DNA of 64,000 nt from positions 3,492,001 to 3,556,000 of the forward strand of contig JAGUCH010000006.1 in assembly GCA_019096065.1 (NCBI GenBank), in the 5' to 3' direction. This document shows positions 23,602 through 34,398 of the stretch, piece after piece. The stretch is from Paracyclopina nana (taxonomy: Eukaryota; Arthropoda; Copepoda; Cyclopoida; Cyclopettidae). The notes beneath the pieces were generated by a model. That model searched no databases and was not told the origin of the DNA. It saw only the letters and a list, made by a program, of their open reading frames with translations. The translations under genes were made by a program, and so were the position numbers. Position 1 is the stretch's first letter. Each line of letters starts with the position of its first letter.

Positions 23602-23829
23602 TGTCTGAAATATTTCGCTACTATATTTGAATATTCCCGCTCTTTATATTTTCCCTCCCTCTCGTTAAACTCGTCAGCTTCAGCTGAATAAAACAGTTAC
23701 GTTCCACCTTTCACCCAAACAAGTTGTTCATCGAGATTTATTCTACGGTTCCACACTTATAAGTATTACTTCGTAAAGTCATCGGCAATTTTCTCCAAGG
23801 ACTAGTATCCGGGTAGCAAATTGCTTACA
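23602..23829 (+). repeat. 3' LTR (228 bp)
   Basis: Apparently identical to the 5' LTR at 19897-20124, with AATAAA at 23687-23692. It is followed directly by the duplication TGGCT at 23830-23834. Confidence 0.95.
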
Positions 23830-23834
23830 TGGCT

Positions 23835-26800
23835 TTTGCGTGAGTACACATTAAGGAAAATGAAGACTTTGAAGGCCTTTTTTGCGTCATGCTTGTTTTC
23901 TCAGCTCCGTACGTAGTACTACAAATCTAATAACTCATGCAAAAGGGGTAGAGAAGAACCCTAATGAATCTCATCTATCTTTTGAAAAGTCAAGTTCCGT
24001 GCGAGAGACTCATACATTATTTCAGCTTCCTCTTCAATTGTTGTTGTTGTAATTCCAGTAGGAAACGCATGCTTAACCAAAAACATAATAAACTCAGCAG
24101 TCGTTCAAGCGGAGGAAAAAACAATCAGCATCTTCTTGACCGAGTTGACTTTTATGGGGCACATATATACATTACAGCTGAATTATGTTGTGCTCTCTAG
24201 CACTTCATATGTTATAAGCGAAAAAGGGTAGCATTTCTCCAAGGCCAAAAATGAAAAAAGAATTCCGGCTAGACTTGAGATCTTGCGAGAGTTGCGTGGC
24301 TGGAGGTAAAAGTCGATCTGTCATGTTTTGAAAGAAGCTCAACTAGTTCATCCATTCAAATTGACACCTTTAAAAACGTCTGTAGGTTGAGGAATTTGGG
24401 ACTTGCGCGATCGAGGCAGGAAGTTGTCGCGCTCCTTCATGCATGCATAACTATTTGACTTTTGCACTCGAAAAATTGAATTGTTTTTCTCTCAGCCCCA
24501 CTTAATCCTAGCTGAGAGAACGAGATTTGCTTGTAAATAAACACTAATCCTTCCTGAGAGGCAATTCATGTCTCCAGACCCACTAATTGCCCCTCTTGAG
24601 ACTTGTCAAGTCTGATTAAAAACGAAGCTAATGAAACCTTTGTTTTGCCCTCTCAACTAAAAAGCAATTAATTCAAAATGTTCAACTTGCTTACATCCGG
24701 ATTGCAGCAGCTTTTTTGCCTATTCAGAAATATACTCCAATTAAAAAAAAATAAAGCCAGACAGGATAGCTTTTTTGCATTCATTCGCAAGTTAGCCTAG
24801 TTGGCAAATTTTGATGATGGCCAAGCAAGCCTTCAAATTAAGCCTCTAGTTTAATCCCAAGAGATAAAATATTTTCAAAGAACAAGCAAGGTGCACTTTT
24901 GACTTGATTTTAAGTGCGAATTAATGAGCTCACAATGCTTTAGTGAATTTCTAGCTGCTAAATAAGGCTTGCTTGATTTTTCTCTTATTAGCGCGCAAAG
25001 TGACCGCTGCTGCTTGATGCAAAAAAGCAACTTTTTTATAAGCTTCCTTAATCCTGTTGAACTTTCCTGCCAACAACTCAAAGCTGACTTCATGGGCTTA
25101 ATTCCCAGTTATGGGAGGATGCATTTGCATTTTCTCACAATAAAAAAGCCCAGACCACATTTAATGGATTGGCCCACTTTTTTCTCTCTGCTGCGGCCTG
25201 ACAAAGATGATGGTTATTTTCGAAAAATTCAACTCTCAAAAGGGTGTCATTACTCATGCTTAAAAGTGCAAAAATTCCTATAGCATTATTATGCCAATTT
25301 ACTCAAGGTTTCGCATCAGTGAAAAAAACTCCCTCAGGAAAATATTCTCAGTTACAAAGCAACGAGAGAGCATCCTCAGCTTGACTTATTTCCGATCCCG
25401 AATGACAATTCTCATTTTTCACAGCGTTTTTCAATCCAGTAGTGTTACCTTGCTAATTTGGCAGTGCAAAATTGGACCAAAGTTTCTAGCCCACTTTCAC
25501 TTGAAGCCCTAAAAGAGTTGGGACTGATCAAGATTGAGCTACTAAAAGTGAGTGCAAAAAGCCTTTACAACCACCTAGCTAACTACTTACGTACGTAGCA
25601 AATGAAAAAACCCTCAGTTTATGACTCTGAGGAGTCCAAATATGGATTTGTATATACTACTATATAGTGATACTTGCAAAGTCATTTTCACCTATAAAAA
25701 GTGCGCAGTTGATTGCTAAGTTGTTTGATTTGATTTGATTTTCATCTTGCTTTTGATAAATCTTCTTCTTCTGTTGTGCTATAAAGTATGCTACAATGAA
25801 GCTTAAAGACGACATTTACAAATGCGTTTTCAATGATCTTTCAAATGGAGTAGTAATGAAAAATGAATAAAAAAGAAGGAGGAGGAGGTTCAAAGCTTTC
25901 AATCAAGTCAGATTATTGCAATTCTATCCTCTTGGGCCCAAATCAATCGTGTCCATTTTTGGAAGAATTGCCCACTGTGCTTTGATTGGCCACGCAATGG
26001 AACGAGCAGCAGTTGATGTTTCTGATCAAAATCTTGCCTTTTTTCTTGAGCTTTTGCCGCCAATAAGCCCACACGATGTTGTAAAGTTTTTCTCAGCTTG
26101 TTGTAAAATAAATTGATCCCTACCTGCAGTGATACTACTGGAGGCCACCATTAAAAGTGACACACATGCCCAGTGAGGTCAGTCGTTTTAGGTCGTAAAA
26201 TAATGTCTCATTTTAGATAAGAAATCTGCACTGTCGTCGACCCAAAAGTGCATTTTGACACTTGGGAGCGCGAGCTTTTATTCCCACAGTGATTGGCATA
26301 GAAGTCTTAAAAAAAGCCAATTAGACTCCATGCTCAATCCAGGGTGAAATTGGATGCCTTCTCGTCTTTTAACGAGATTTTGGTGGTCTGGAAATATATG
26401 CGTCATATTTGAGAGTGCATATGCTTCTTCTCGCGCCTCATCAATCTGCACTCGTGTCAAATTATCCCAAAGGAAACTCTGCTTGCCAAAATGGCAATTA
26501 AAAACTACTAAGCATCATGAGCATTTCAACCACAATTGGCTTGATAGATTCCTCATCTTGCTAACCAAGGGAAAAAAATACCACCTGTTTTCTCCATATG
26601 AAAAATGCATGAAAAATGCAAAATGCACAAAAGTGGTCACACAACAGCGGTAATAAATGAAATTAAAAATGCAACGCTCGCCCAATTTGATTGTTTTGCA
26701 TTTTTGAGGTGTTTTCTCATGGTCTGATGCCACAAAAGGAAGGATTTTGTTGTAGCTGAATTTTCTCAAGAAAATGGCTATGGTGGCTTCCATCACATTA

Positions 26801-27366
26801 CTGCTGAAACTGCCAAACTTCTTCCATGCATTACTTATTATGTACTAGTATAGAGAAAGTTCACTCCCAGTGTGAGGCAGATGAGTTTTTGGACCTATAG
26901 ATGATAATGATAAAGGCTTCAGCCCTAAATTACATTTTTCATGGCTAGTTGGGCAAACATGCAAGGAGCACTCCTCGAGGGTGGGGGATTGATTTACCCC
27001 CACAGAGGCGTGCTACCCCTGGGGCAATTAATCTCAGGAATAGTATATAGATCACCCAGCTCCTCCTAGGAATTTCCAATCAAAAAAACACTTTTTTACG
27101 AGTCACTTAGCATCTTTAAAAGGCAGGCACAATTTGGAGGCTTCACAAGTGATTAAACCGAATTATTATCAGCATAGCCAGTTTTCCACTCTGCAAAATT
27201 CTTCCAGTGCAAAAATGTTTATGCATTAGCCTGTCATTTCTGTTAATGTCGCGAATTTCTAATAAGGCAGCCTTTATTTATGGCCCTGATTCCTATCGCC
27301 ATAGCAGAATGTGGAAGAGTCACCACCACTCAATGCTCGAATAACCCCTCCCTTTTGATGACCTAG
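23835..27366. other. Intergenic DNA, no gene recognised
   Basis: About 3.5 kb of AT-rich DNA. Open frames up to about 104 codons show no family features or exon context. Confidence 0.4.
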
Positions 27367-27509
27367 GCTTAGTCTCTTCTGGAGATTTCATAGTGACCAA
27401 GCCACGGTCATTATCGTTTCTTATGTACTGAGTAGGTTGCGATGGAACTACATAAGAATCGATAATGACCGTGGCTTGGTCACTATGAAATCTCCAGAAG
27501 AGACTAAGC
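27367..27509. repeat. Near-perfect hairpin with 61-bp arms
   Basis: The left arm 27367-27427 (starting GCTTAGTCTC) and right arm 27449-27509 are reverse complements with a single mismatch (T versus A in the ATCG[T/A]TTCTTATG part). The loop between them is 21 bases (27428-27448). Neither arm encodes anything recognisable. Possible explanations are a fold-back or MITE-type element, a young hairpin-siRNA or miRNA-like locus, or an assembly or library fold-back artefact. No clear target duplication is visible. Confidence 0.9.
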
Positions 27510-30217
27510 CCTAAGGAAGCTCGTCGACTCATCGTTCATCTTAAAAGAAGTGAGGTCATTAGTACTAAAGGTGTGTGTGCAATGTTTTGTAATCAAGGAC
27601 AGCTGGTGGTGAACTATTTATCTAACCCTTTGAATCACGAGGAGCCCACGCGCAGATTTTTGCAGTTTGCACTCGAACAGCCCTCATCGAAACAAGAGCA
27701 ATTTCAATGCATGGAATAAATTCGCGATGACGAAACATGATGATTGCACAGTAGGTCAAATAGTAGGCTTTTTCGCACCTCCATGCCCACAGTGCATAAT
27801 GCCAAGTGTGATATCTACTACTCGCATGTGTCATGCGAATTTTTGGAGGTCAGTCCGAGCAGAAAAAAGTGGACTAACCAGTTGAGAAATACTCCCAAAG
27901 AAGACAGTGGGAATGCTAATGAGGCAATTGACGATGATGATCAGGACTCGGATTTATGATCAGGTCGGAGAAAAAAAATGGGCATGAAGCGTGGCCATTT
28001 ATTTCCGCACATTAAATATGATCACCATTTTTATTGCAGAGGCCCAAGAAAATGAAGCTCTTTAGCCGAGCTGAGAGATGGGTGAAATCACCAATTTGTT
28101 GATGAATGATGGCACCACCACTCGCATTCCGTAAGTGATTTCCCACCAGAAAATTACTCGATTGAAATATCGATGGAACAACCATCTCTGACTATTTTCA
28201 TTTTGAGCATTTTTCTCTGATTTATGGCTTTCAGCAGGATTTCACTTTGGGCCCACCTTTTATTTTTATACTAGCATTATATTGGAGGCCAATTTTTGTC
28301 AATATAATATCGTAATTACAGCCTTCAAATTGATGTCTAAAGTGGGTGGACATGGTCAGAGTGGTGCATCAAATGATAAAAAAGGCCTGTCGTCGTCCTT
28401 GTCGTTCTCTGATTTGTAAGGAGTAGGCGTGGACACAGTTTTAATCGAGATCTTGTTAAAACTTTCTCCTACTTACATTCCATCGGCTTGTAGAACGTCC
28501 ACCATAGCATAGCTTAATACAAACAGTTTTTGCCAAATGCACATTAGAAGAAATGATGCATATGTCGTTTCAAGACATTTGCGAAATGCGCGAAATCCGA
28601 GCCTTTTACCTCCCTCATAATCTAGTCCTTATTAAGCTTTGTGTGTGCATGAATCATGAAATTAAGCTTTTCTGATGATGCCTGCTGCAATCAACACTTA
28701 TTAATGCTAAAGTAGCAACTGCAAATCTGAAGTCTGCATCAAGAGCAGATTTTTCTGCCACTCAAATTAGAAGCCATTTTTTGTGGGCCTCGCTTGTATT
28801 TGAATTTCGAAGAATTTTGAGCACTCCACTTTCTACACAGTTGATACTTTTAAAATGCACAACTGCCATGCTTGATTTTGCATTTTCATGTTGATTCTTC
28901 TTCGAGAGTCCATTTTGAGAGGGAGAGACAATATGCTTTTAGTCTGACTCCACCGCATTATTTATCAGTGGAGCAGATATGAAAACGTCATCTCCCATTT
29001 AGATCAAAAAGGAGCTATAAAAACTTGAGAGAATGTAGTGCTTTTAGGCAGCATAATTGTTGGACGTCCACACAATTGGTAATTTGACCATCTAAATGGG
29101 CCCACTTTTCATAATTTGCGAATAGAGATAGCAATTCATCAGCCCACGTGGAATTACGCAACAATCGCACGTTTCACGGAATATAATCAAAAGTCGTCAC
29201 GCAACCTTAATCCTGTTAGTCTTTAAATGTACAGTACTATCAACTATTTACAAAACTTTTTCTTTGGAGGCACTTTTCCTTGGGCCAATTATGCGACCCC
29301 AATCCTACGAAATAAAATCGATATTAGTAAATAGGCAGCTCCTCGCAAAGGGCAACTATGCAGCTATAAATTTCCCCCAGGATTGATTAATGCACTGTGG
29401 CTCGAATATCACGAATGCCCTGAATTTTCTGTCAAACACAGCAAACTTTGGCCATTTCAAAACTGACACGGCCATTCATTGAGGGACATTAAACATGTTG
29501 ATAAGTTACAACTTCTGTTAATTACAGGCGGAGAACGCACATTATTACACTAATCTAAAAGGTTGCTCCTCATGAATGGACATTCCTTGCAAGTTTCAAG
29601 GAGACAAACATTAAGTAATAGTGCACAATTGTCACTCAGCACAAGTGTGATAATCATATAGACGTATTCAACATAGCAGTGGGAGATCTGTTCATTTTCC
29701 CTCCGTTTTATTTGCATAGGTCACCCAGCCGGCCCAGCCCGCATATTTGAGCCGAGCAGTAGGAGTAGCGCATAGCTTCACATACAGCTGACACATCAGT
29801 GTTGTACAACAACATTTCCAGTGTGCCCAGACACAGTGATTTATGGAAATATATAGTATAATTCACAAAACTCATTGGATCATCCAAGAATTTACGAATG
29901 TCAGCACTTTTTCCAAAATCAATCAGCCTAGTTTGAAATGGCTCTTTATGCCATGTTTCAGGCTGCAAAGTGCGCCCAACATCTGGTCTCTCTGGTCTTT
30001 CGTAAGTTCAGCAACAGCTAAGCTACTTGGTGTGCATGGCAATCTAAAGTCCAACAAGTAGAAATCATTGTTTAAATAGAAATCAGACGACTACACTTAC
30101 TACGTCTGTCTCTCGGTAGAGATCATCCACTTTCGCTTGCATGTGTAGAAGAAGAAAGCCCCTGCAACGACTCCAGCATTTATGTGACCAAATTAGAAAG
30201 CTGTCAATAGTCACAAC
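27510..30217. other. Intergenic DNA upstream of ceramide synthase
   Basis: No supported gene. A strong donor-like GTAAGT occurs near 30001, and an acceptor-like TGTAG lies near 30146. The ceramide synthase transcript may therefore have a non-coding first exon here, but this is weak. Confidence 0.35.
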
Positions 30218-31550
30218 ATGAGCTTGAAGGAGTTTGGACAGTGGTTTTGGAACGATCAGTTTTGGCTACCTCCAAACGTGACTTGGGAGCAGTTCCAAAA
30301 CTCTGGCAACATCAGATATGCCTCATCTGCAGACTTGCTTTGGCCTTTGCCTTTGGCCTTGCTCATTGTCACCTTCAGGTTTGTGCTCGAGAACAAGGTG
30401 TTCAGGCCTCTGGGCAGAAAATTGGGCATCAAAGAACGCAGACCCAGGCAGCCGAGCATAAAAGGTAGGCCACCACTATTGACTTTCAAAGCTATTTCGC
30501 TGAATGCTTCTCCAAAGTACGCATTTTTTGCTAACTCAATCAAGGAAAGCTATTTGTGCTAATTTTGCCAACGTGAAGCCTTCAAAGTGTCACTGGCTTT
30601 CTCTTCTTCACCATATATAGCTAAGGTTACATCCATTCCAGCATCTATGATTATCACCCTGTGCTTTACACTATATTGTAGGGCTGCACAACACAGAAAT
30701 TCTAGAGCAAGCCTACCTAGACTACAGTGAAAGCAAGCGCAAAAATGGCCACGAAACAGTGCTCAAATTGGCCAAGCAACTCGACCTGACTGAAAGACAA
30801 GTGCAAAGGTGGCTACGCCTCAGATCACAATTTGGCAAGCCCAGTCAATTAGACAAATTTGCCGAAACTGGTTGGAGATGGCTCTACTACTCCTCCATTT
30901 TCGCATGGGGCCTCAAGTGCCTGTGGAGCAAAACTTGGTTTTGGAACATCACAGACTGCTGGTACAACTACCCCTACCATGCAGTCGATCCTGACATTTG
31001 GTGGTGGTACATGGCCGAGTTGGCCTTCTACTGGGGCCTGCTCGCCACCCAATTTGTCGACGTCAAAAGGAAGGACTTTTGGGTGATGTTTGTCCACCAC
31101 GCTGCCACCATTCTCCTCATGAGTTTCTCCTGGACCTGCAACTTTTTCAAGGTGGGCACTCTGGTCCTCATCATCCATGACATTGCTGATATTTTCCTCG
31201 AGTCTGCCAAACTGTGCAAATATGGGGGCGCGAAGAAGGCCTCGGAGGTGCTGTTTGCCAGCTTTGCTCTCTCCTGGTTTGTCACCAGGCTGGGCATTTT
31301 CCCAACCTGGATCATCTACTCGGTGACCGTGGAGGCCCCCCAATTGGTCCAGTACTTCCCTGCCTATTTCATGTTCAATGGTCTCCTGTCACTGCTGATG
31401 CTGCTCAATATCATGTGGGCCTACTACATTCTGAAGGTGGCCTACACTGCTTTCATCGGGTCAGCTGACACCATTGCCAATGATATTCGAAGTGATTCGG
31501 ACGACTGCAGCGACGAAGAGGACTCCGAAGACGACAAGAAGCAACAATAA
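30218..31550 (+). CDS. Ceramide synthase (LAG1/CerS family)
   Basis: Two coding exons, 30218-30464 and 30682-31550, joined across a 217-bp GT-AG intron (phase 1), give 371 aa. The enzyme N-acylates sphinganine or sphingosine with acyl-CoA in the endoplasmic reticulum membrane. The N-terminus FWNDQFWLPPNVTW is typical of the family, including glycosylation site N20, with a first membrane span at about 38-57. Residues 83-140 form the homeobox-derived segment of animal CerS proteins (TERQVQRWLRLR). The TLC/Lag1 domain runs from about 147 to 345, with the catalytic-type HH at 221-222 and the conserved HDIADIFLE (248-256). The acidic Ser-rich tail DSDDCSDEEDSED suits casein-kinase-2 control, as known for mammalian CerS. 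The start is the first in-frame ATG, in good context. Closest by features to animal CerS2-6 and fly schlank; acyl-chain preference is unknown. Confidence 0.96.
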
Positions 31551-33446
31551 CTCCATTATATACCACTACAGGATGTACTTAAATATACCGTAAAAGCCAC
31601 GCGCTCAACTTGCAGATTTAGAACTTTTCCCGCAATCTCTGATTACGAACCCATAAATCATGAGGTACGTTAGCTGAAAGGGAAATCTTGCTGAGCTGGA
31701 CCAGCACTTTTCATTTTTCATAAGTTGTTGACCCCATTGTTCTGTTAAACTGAGGAATTGATGGCATATCTCAGCGCTACTACTTTCTTCATATTTTTAC
31801 TAGGTCGATGATGCTATCTCCAAATCCAATTGCAATTTTTGGCCAGGCCATTATTTGGTTCGACAGTTAATAGTGGCTTTTTATGCTAACGACTTTGCCA
31901 GAAGAAATCACCTGAGTAGCATAAAATATGGAATGAGGAGCGCGCGCACCTCGTAAACGCACATGGCTCAATCAATTTTAGCATTAACGCAAAGCTGAGA
32001 ATTTTAAAAAAAGCGAAAGAAAAATAGTGGAAAAAAAACCAGCTGAAATAATCCCTATGGAGGTCAAACAGGGTCGATAATGATATTATCTCCATAATTT
32101 GAAATTTCCCGGTATACACAGTGGGGGATCAGGAGGCGGAAAACTTTCCCTCCGTCGTCCACAGTCAGCATTTTCACCCACTTTTCTCCCAAGGTATGTC
32201 TTTTTATGCTGTGCAACGTTCGATATTGTCTTGTCGTGATTTCGTGAGCAATATTTAAAAGCCACGACAAAATTCCAGTGAACGTGGGAGGAGTAATGGT
32301 CATCATCATCATAACATTATAAATAGTTTGCTGCTTCGAAAGAAAGTTTGCCTCCTCTCCGTATGATAATCATTATAATCATTGCTGATTTCCCGCAAAA
32401 ACTCGCTTTTCAAAGATGCTTGACAAATGAGAGAATTTATTAATATGTATGGGAATAATAAGCAAATCAGCCATAGTACTACAAGATGACTAAGATAAAA
32501 TAATTTATGGCCTTTTTGCTGTTCATTTTTTCCCTCATATATAGTCTATAATCAAAATTTTTGGGTAAAGATCCTAATCTTGATCTTTGTTGCTGCTGGG
32601 ATCAAAGACCTGTTATACTTTACAGGGGTCGCGAGGGGAAAAAATCCTAATAGAAAATGTCTGTGTGTGACAAGACTTTTTGAGGCTTGGCTGTGGAGAA
32701 ATTAATCCTATTCAGGTTAGGCCTGAAAAAAAGACAAGATATTCAAGCTACACAAAGGGGCAAAATGCGTGGGTAGTTTGTACTGTCTGTCATCACCATT
32801 GTGCATTGCTCTGAAATCTCATTTTTTACCTACTACAAGTATGTATTTAATTCCATACTGCTACACCGCGGCGAGCTGCATTCCGACAAGCCCCTCAAGA
32901 AAATGGAGAGAAGAAGTATTTCAGGAAATATTGTTATATTCATGTTAAAAACAGGAAATATCTTAATCATGCCGGCCACTTTTTGCCCTATCGCATTTAA
33001 CACGAGTTTCTTCTACCTTTGTTGATGTGTAAATATCCCTGAAATTAATTGGATGACAGAAGCTTGTCGCGAGCGTTCATTTTCTTGTTCACTGACCTGT
33101 CATTTTCCTTCGAGGACAAAGAACTACTTTTCTTTTTTCTCTCTGCAACTTATCACTACTAGCCAGACTCGCAAGTGTCAAGGCCACGACAATTTGCTCA
33201 ACAGCAGCAGCATCAAAGTACTCGAAGCTTACCTATTTGCTCGACTTAAAAAGATAATCTTCTCAAGCTTGGACTTTTTTCTTAGCATACATGCAGCATG
33301 ATAAATGACGGAAGTACCCTTGATAAGGTTAATTAGGTAGAGCACTTTATGTAATGATGATGAGTAGAAGCGACAGCCGCAGCCACGTATACGAGTAATT
33401 AGTCTAAGTTACCATAAAGGAAATGACAGTACAGGAATTCTTCTTG
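31551..33446. other. Intergenic DNA between ceramide synthase and ephrin 2
   Basis: Tail-to-tail intergenic region, AT-rich. I found no AATAAA close behind the ceramide synthase stop. No other gene is visible. Confidence 0.4.
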
Positions 33447-33452
33447 TTTATT
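33447..33452 (-). promoter_or_regulatory. Polyadenylation signal of ephrin 2
   Basis: AATAAA on the minus strand, 62 bases beyond the ephrin 2 stop codon. Confidence 0.55.
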
Positions 33453-33514
33453 TTAGATCACAGACTTGAGATGCATATCACATAAGACCCTTATATAGCT
33501 AAGTCTCGTCGTTT

Positions 33515-34390
33515 TTATAGCCACAGGAAAAAACGGATTGATGTGATTAACAAGAGTATTTCCCACATTTTTCCTGGGCTCCGTCTGCCACTCGAGTTGC
33601 TGGTAAATGAGTAAGCACTTTTTCTCGCGGATTGAGGGTCGTCTGCTTGCATTTTGCCTGAGAAGAAATCCTTCTGTTGGCGTCTGCTGTTGTAGAAAAA
33701 TTCCTTTACTTGAGCAATCTCATGGAGGGGATAATATAAAGTTTTGGTCTTGGCCTCGGTTGGCCTCATCTTCTTCATCATAGTGAAATGGCTGGAGCTG
33801 ACATCAAGTAGGTGATTATCGTTCTCATCTTGCAATGTTTCGACAATCGGCTTTGCTTTTTCCTCTGCGACTTGGAAAATGATTTTCATGTTCTGAGTGG
33901 AGCAGCCTCCACCGACTCTTCTGTGAATGTCATTTTTGGACGAGGTCGAGATGAAGTAGTAGCTTTGCCCGGGTCTGAACTCGAGGCCGCCAGGCGTTGG
34001 TGTGAAGGATCGAAAAGTGATGGTGAAGTACATGAGTTCATGAGGTCGGTCGCAAACTGCAATAATTCTCGGATTCGGCTGAGTTATGCGGCATGACTCG
34101 TACTCTTCTTTAGACACACTGTAAACAATGTACTTTTCTTGGAAAGCCTCTTTGGTGCCAGGTTTATAGAATGGGCAAACGATGTTCACTTGGTCATACT
34201 CCCAGGGATGATTTCCTCCATTGACCTGAATGACTGTCTCTCCATTTGGATTTCTGAACAAGGGGTTAGAGGAATTCCAATGAATATTGTGCATTCCATT
34301 CCCGGCTGATTTGACGCTGTCAAAACTCGCAAGGACCACCAGAATGGCCAGTGAGCGAAAGGAGACTCTTCTTCCCAATTTCCCCATCAT
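33515..34390 (-). CDS. Ephrin 2, GPI-anchored Eph receptor ligand
   Basis: Single coding exon, 291 aa. A signal peptide covers about 1-29 (hydrophobic 14-22). The receptor-binding domain runs from MHNIHWNSSNPLF (33) to about 174, with cysteines C72, C100, C113 and C163. Their spacing of 28, 13 and 50 is the same as in ephrins 1 and 3. The G-H loop (FRSFTPTPGGLEF) and YYFISTSS are conserved, and N39 is a glycosylation site. It looks closer to ephrin 3 than to ephrin 1 (shared GGNHPWEYDQVNIVCP and CRITQPNP). The stalk has LYYPLHEIAQ and a dibasic NSRRQQ. The C-terminal hydrophobic stretch after RRSPGKM fits a GPI signal. A splice acceptor ends at 34399 on the minus strand, eight bases before the ATG. 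A second ATG follows at once; the first is chosen. Confidence 0.95.
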   Translation of the reverse strand: MMGKLGRRVSFRSLAILVVLASFDSVKSAGNGMHNIHWNSSNPLFRNPNGETVIQVNGGNHPWEYDQVNIVCPFYKPGTKEAFQEKYIVYSVSKEEYESCRITQPNPRIIAVCDRPHELMYFTITFRSFTPTPGGLEFRPGQSYYFISTSSKNDIHRRVGGGCSTQNMKIIFQVAEEKAKPIVETLQDENDNHLLDVSSSHFTMMKKMRPTEAKTKTLYYPLHEIAQVKEFFYNSRRQQKDFFSGKMQADDPQSARKSAYSFTSNSSGRRSPGKMWEILLLITSIRFFLWL

Positions 34391-34398
34391 GATGAAAA

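Larger units (their letters stand above)
19897..23829 (+). mobile_element. Gag-only (non-autonomous) LTR retrotransposon
   Basis: The two 228-bp direct repeats begin TGTCTGAAAT and end TTGCTTACA. A 5-bp target duplication TGGCT flanks the element. A primer-binding site follows the 5' LTR and a purine tract precedes the 3' LTR. The two LTRs look identical base for base, so insertion is recent. The 3.5-kb interior holds one gag-like frame (21078-22175), a tandem-repeat leader and a decayed tail. I find no protease, reverse transcriptase, RNase H or integrase. It must therefore have been mobilised in trans by an autonomous relative elsewhere in the genome. It is comparable in layout to the TR-GAG elements described in plants. 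It cannot be assigned to Gypsy, Bel/Pao or Copia without pol. Confidence 0.93.

Noticed and set aside
27367..27509. Calling the long hairpin a microRNA gene
   Set aside because: The arms are almost perfectly paired over 61 bases, unlike typical pre-miRNAs, and no known mature miRNA is recognised in it.
30849..31343. 164-codon minus-strand frame inside ceramide synthase
   Set aside because: Shadow of the TLC-domain exon.
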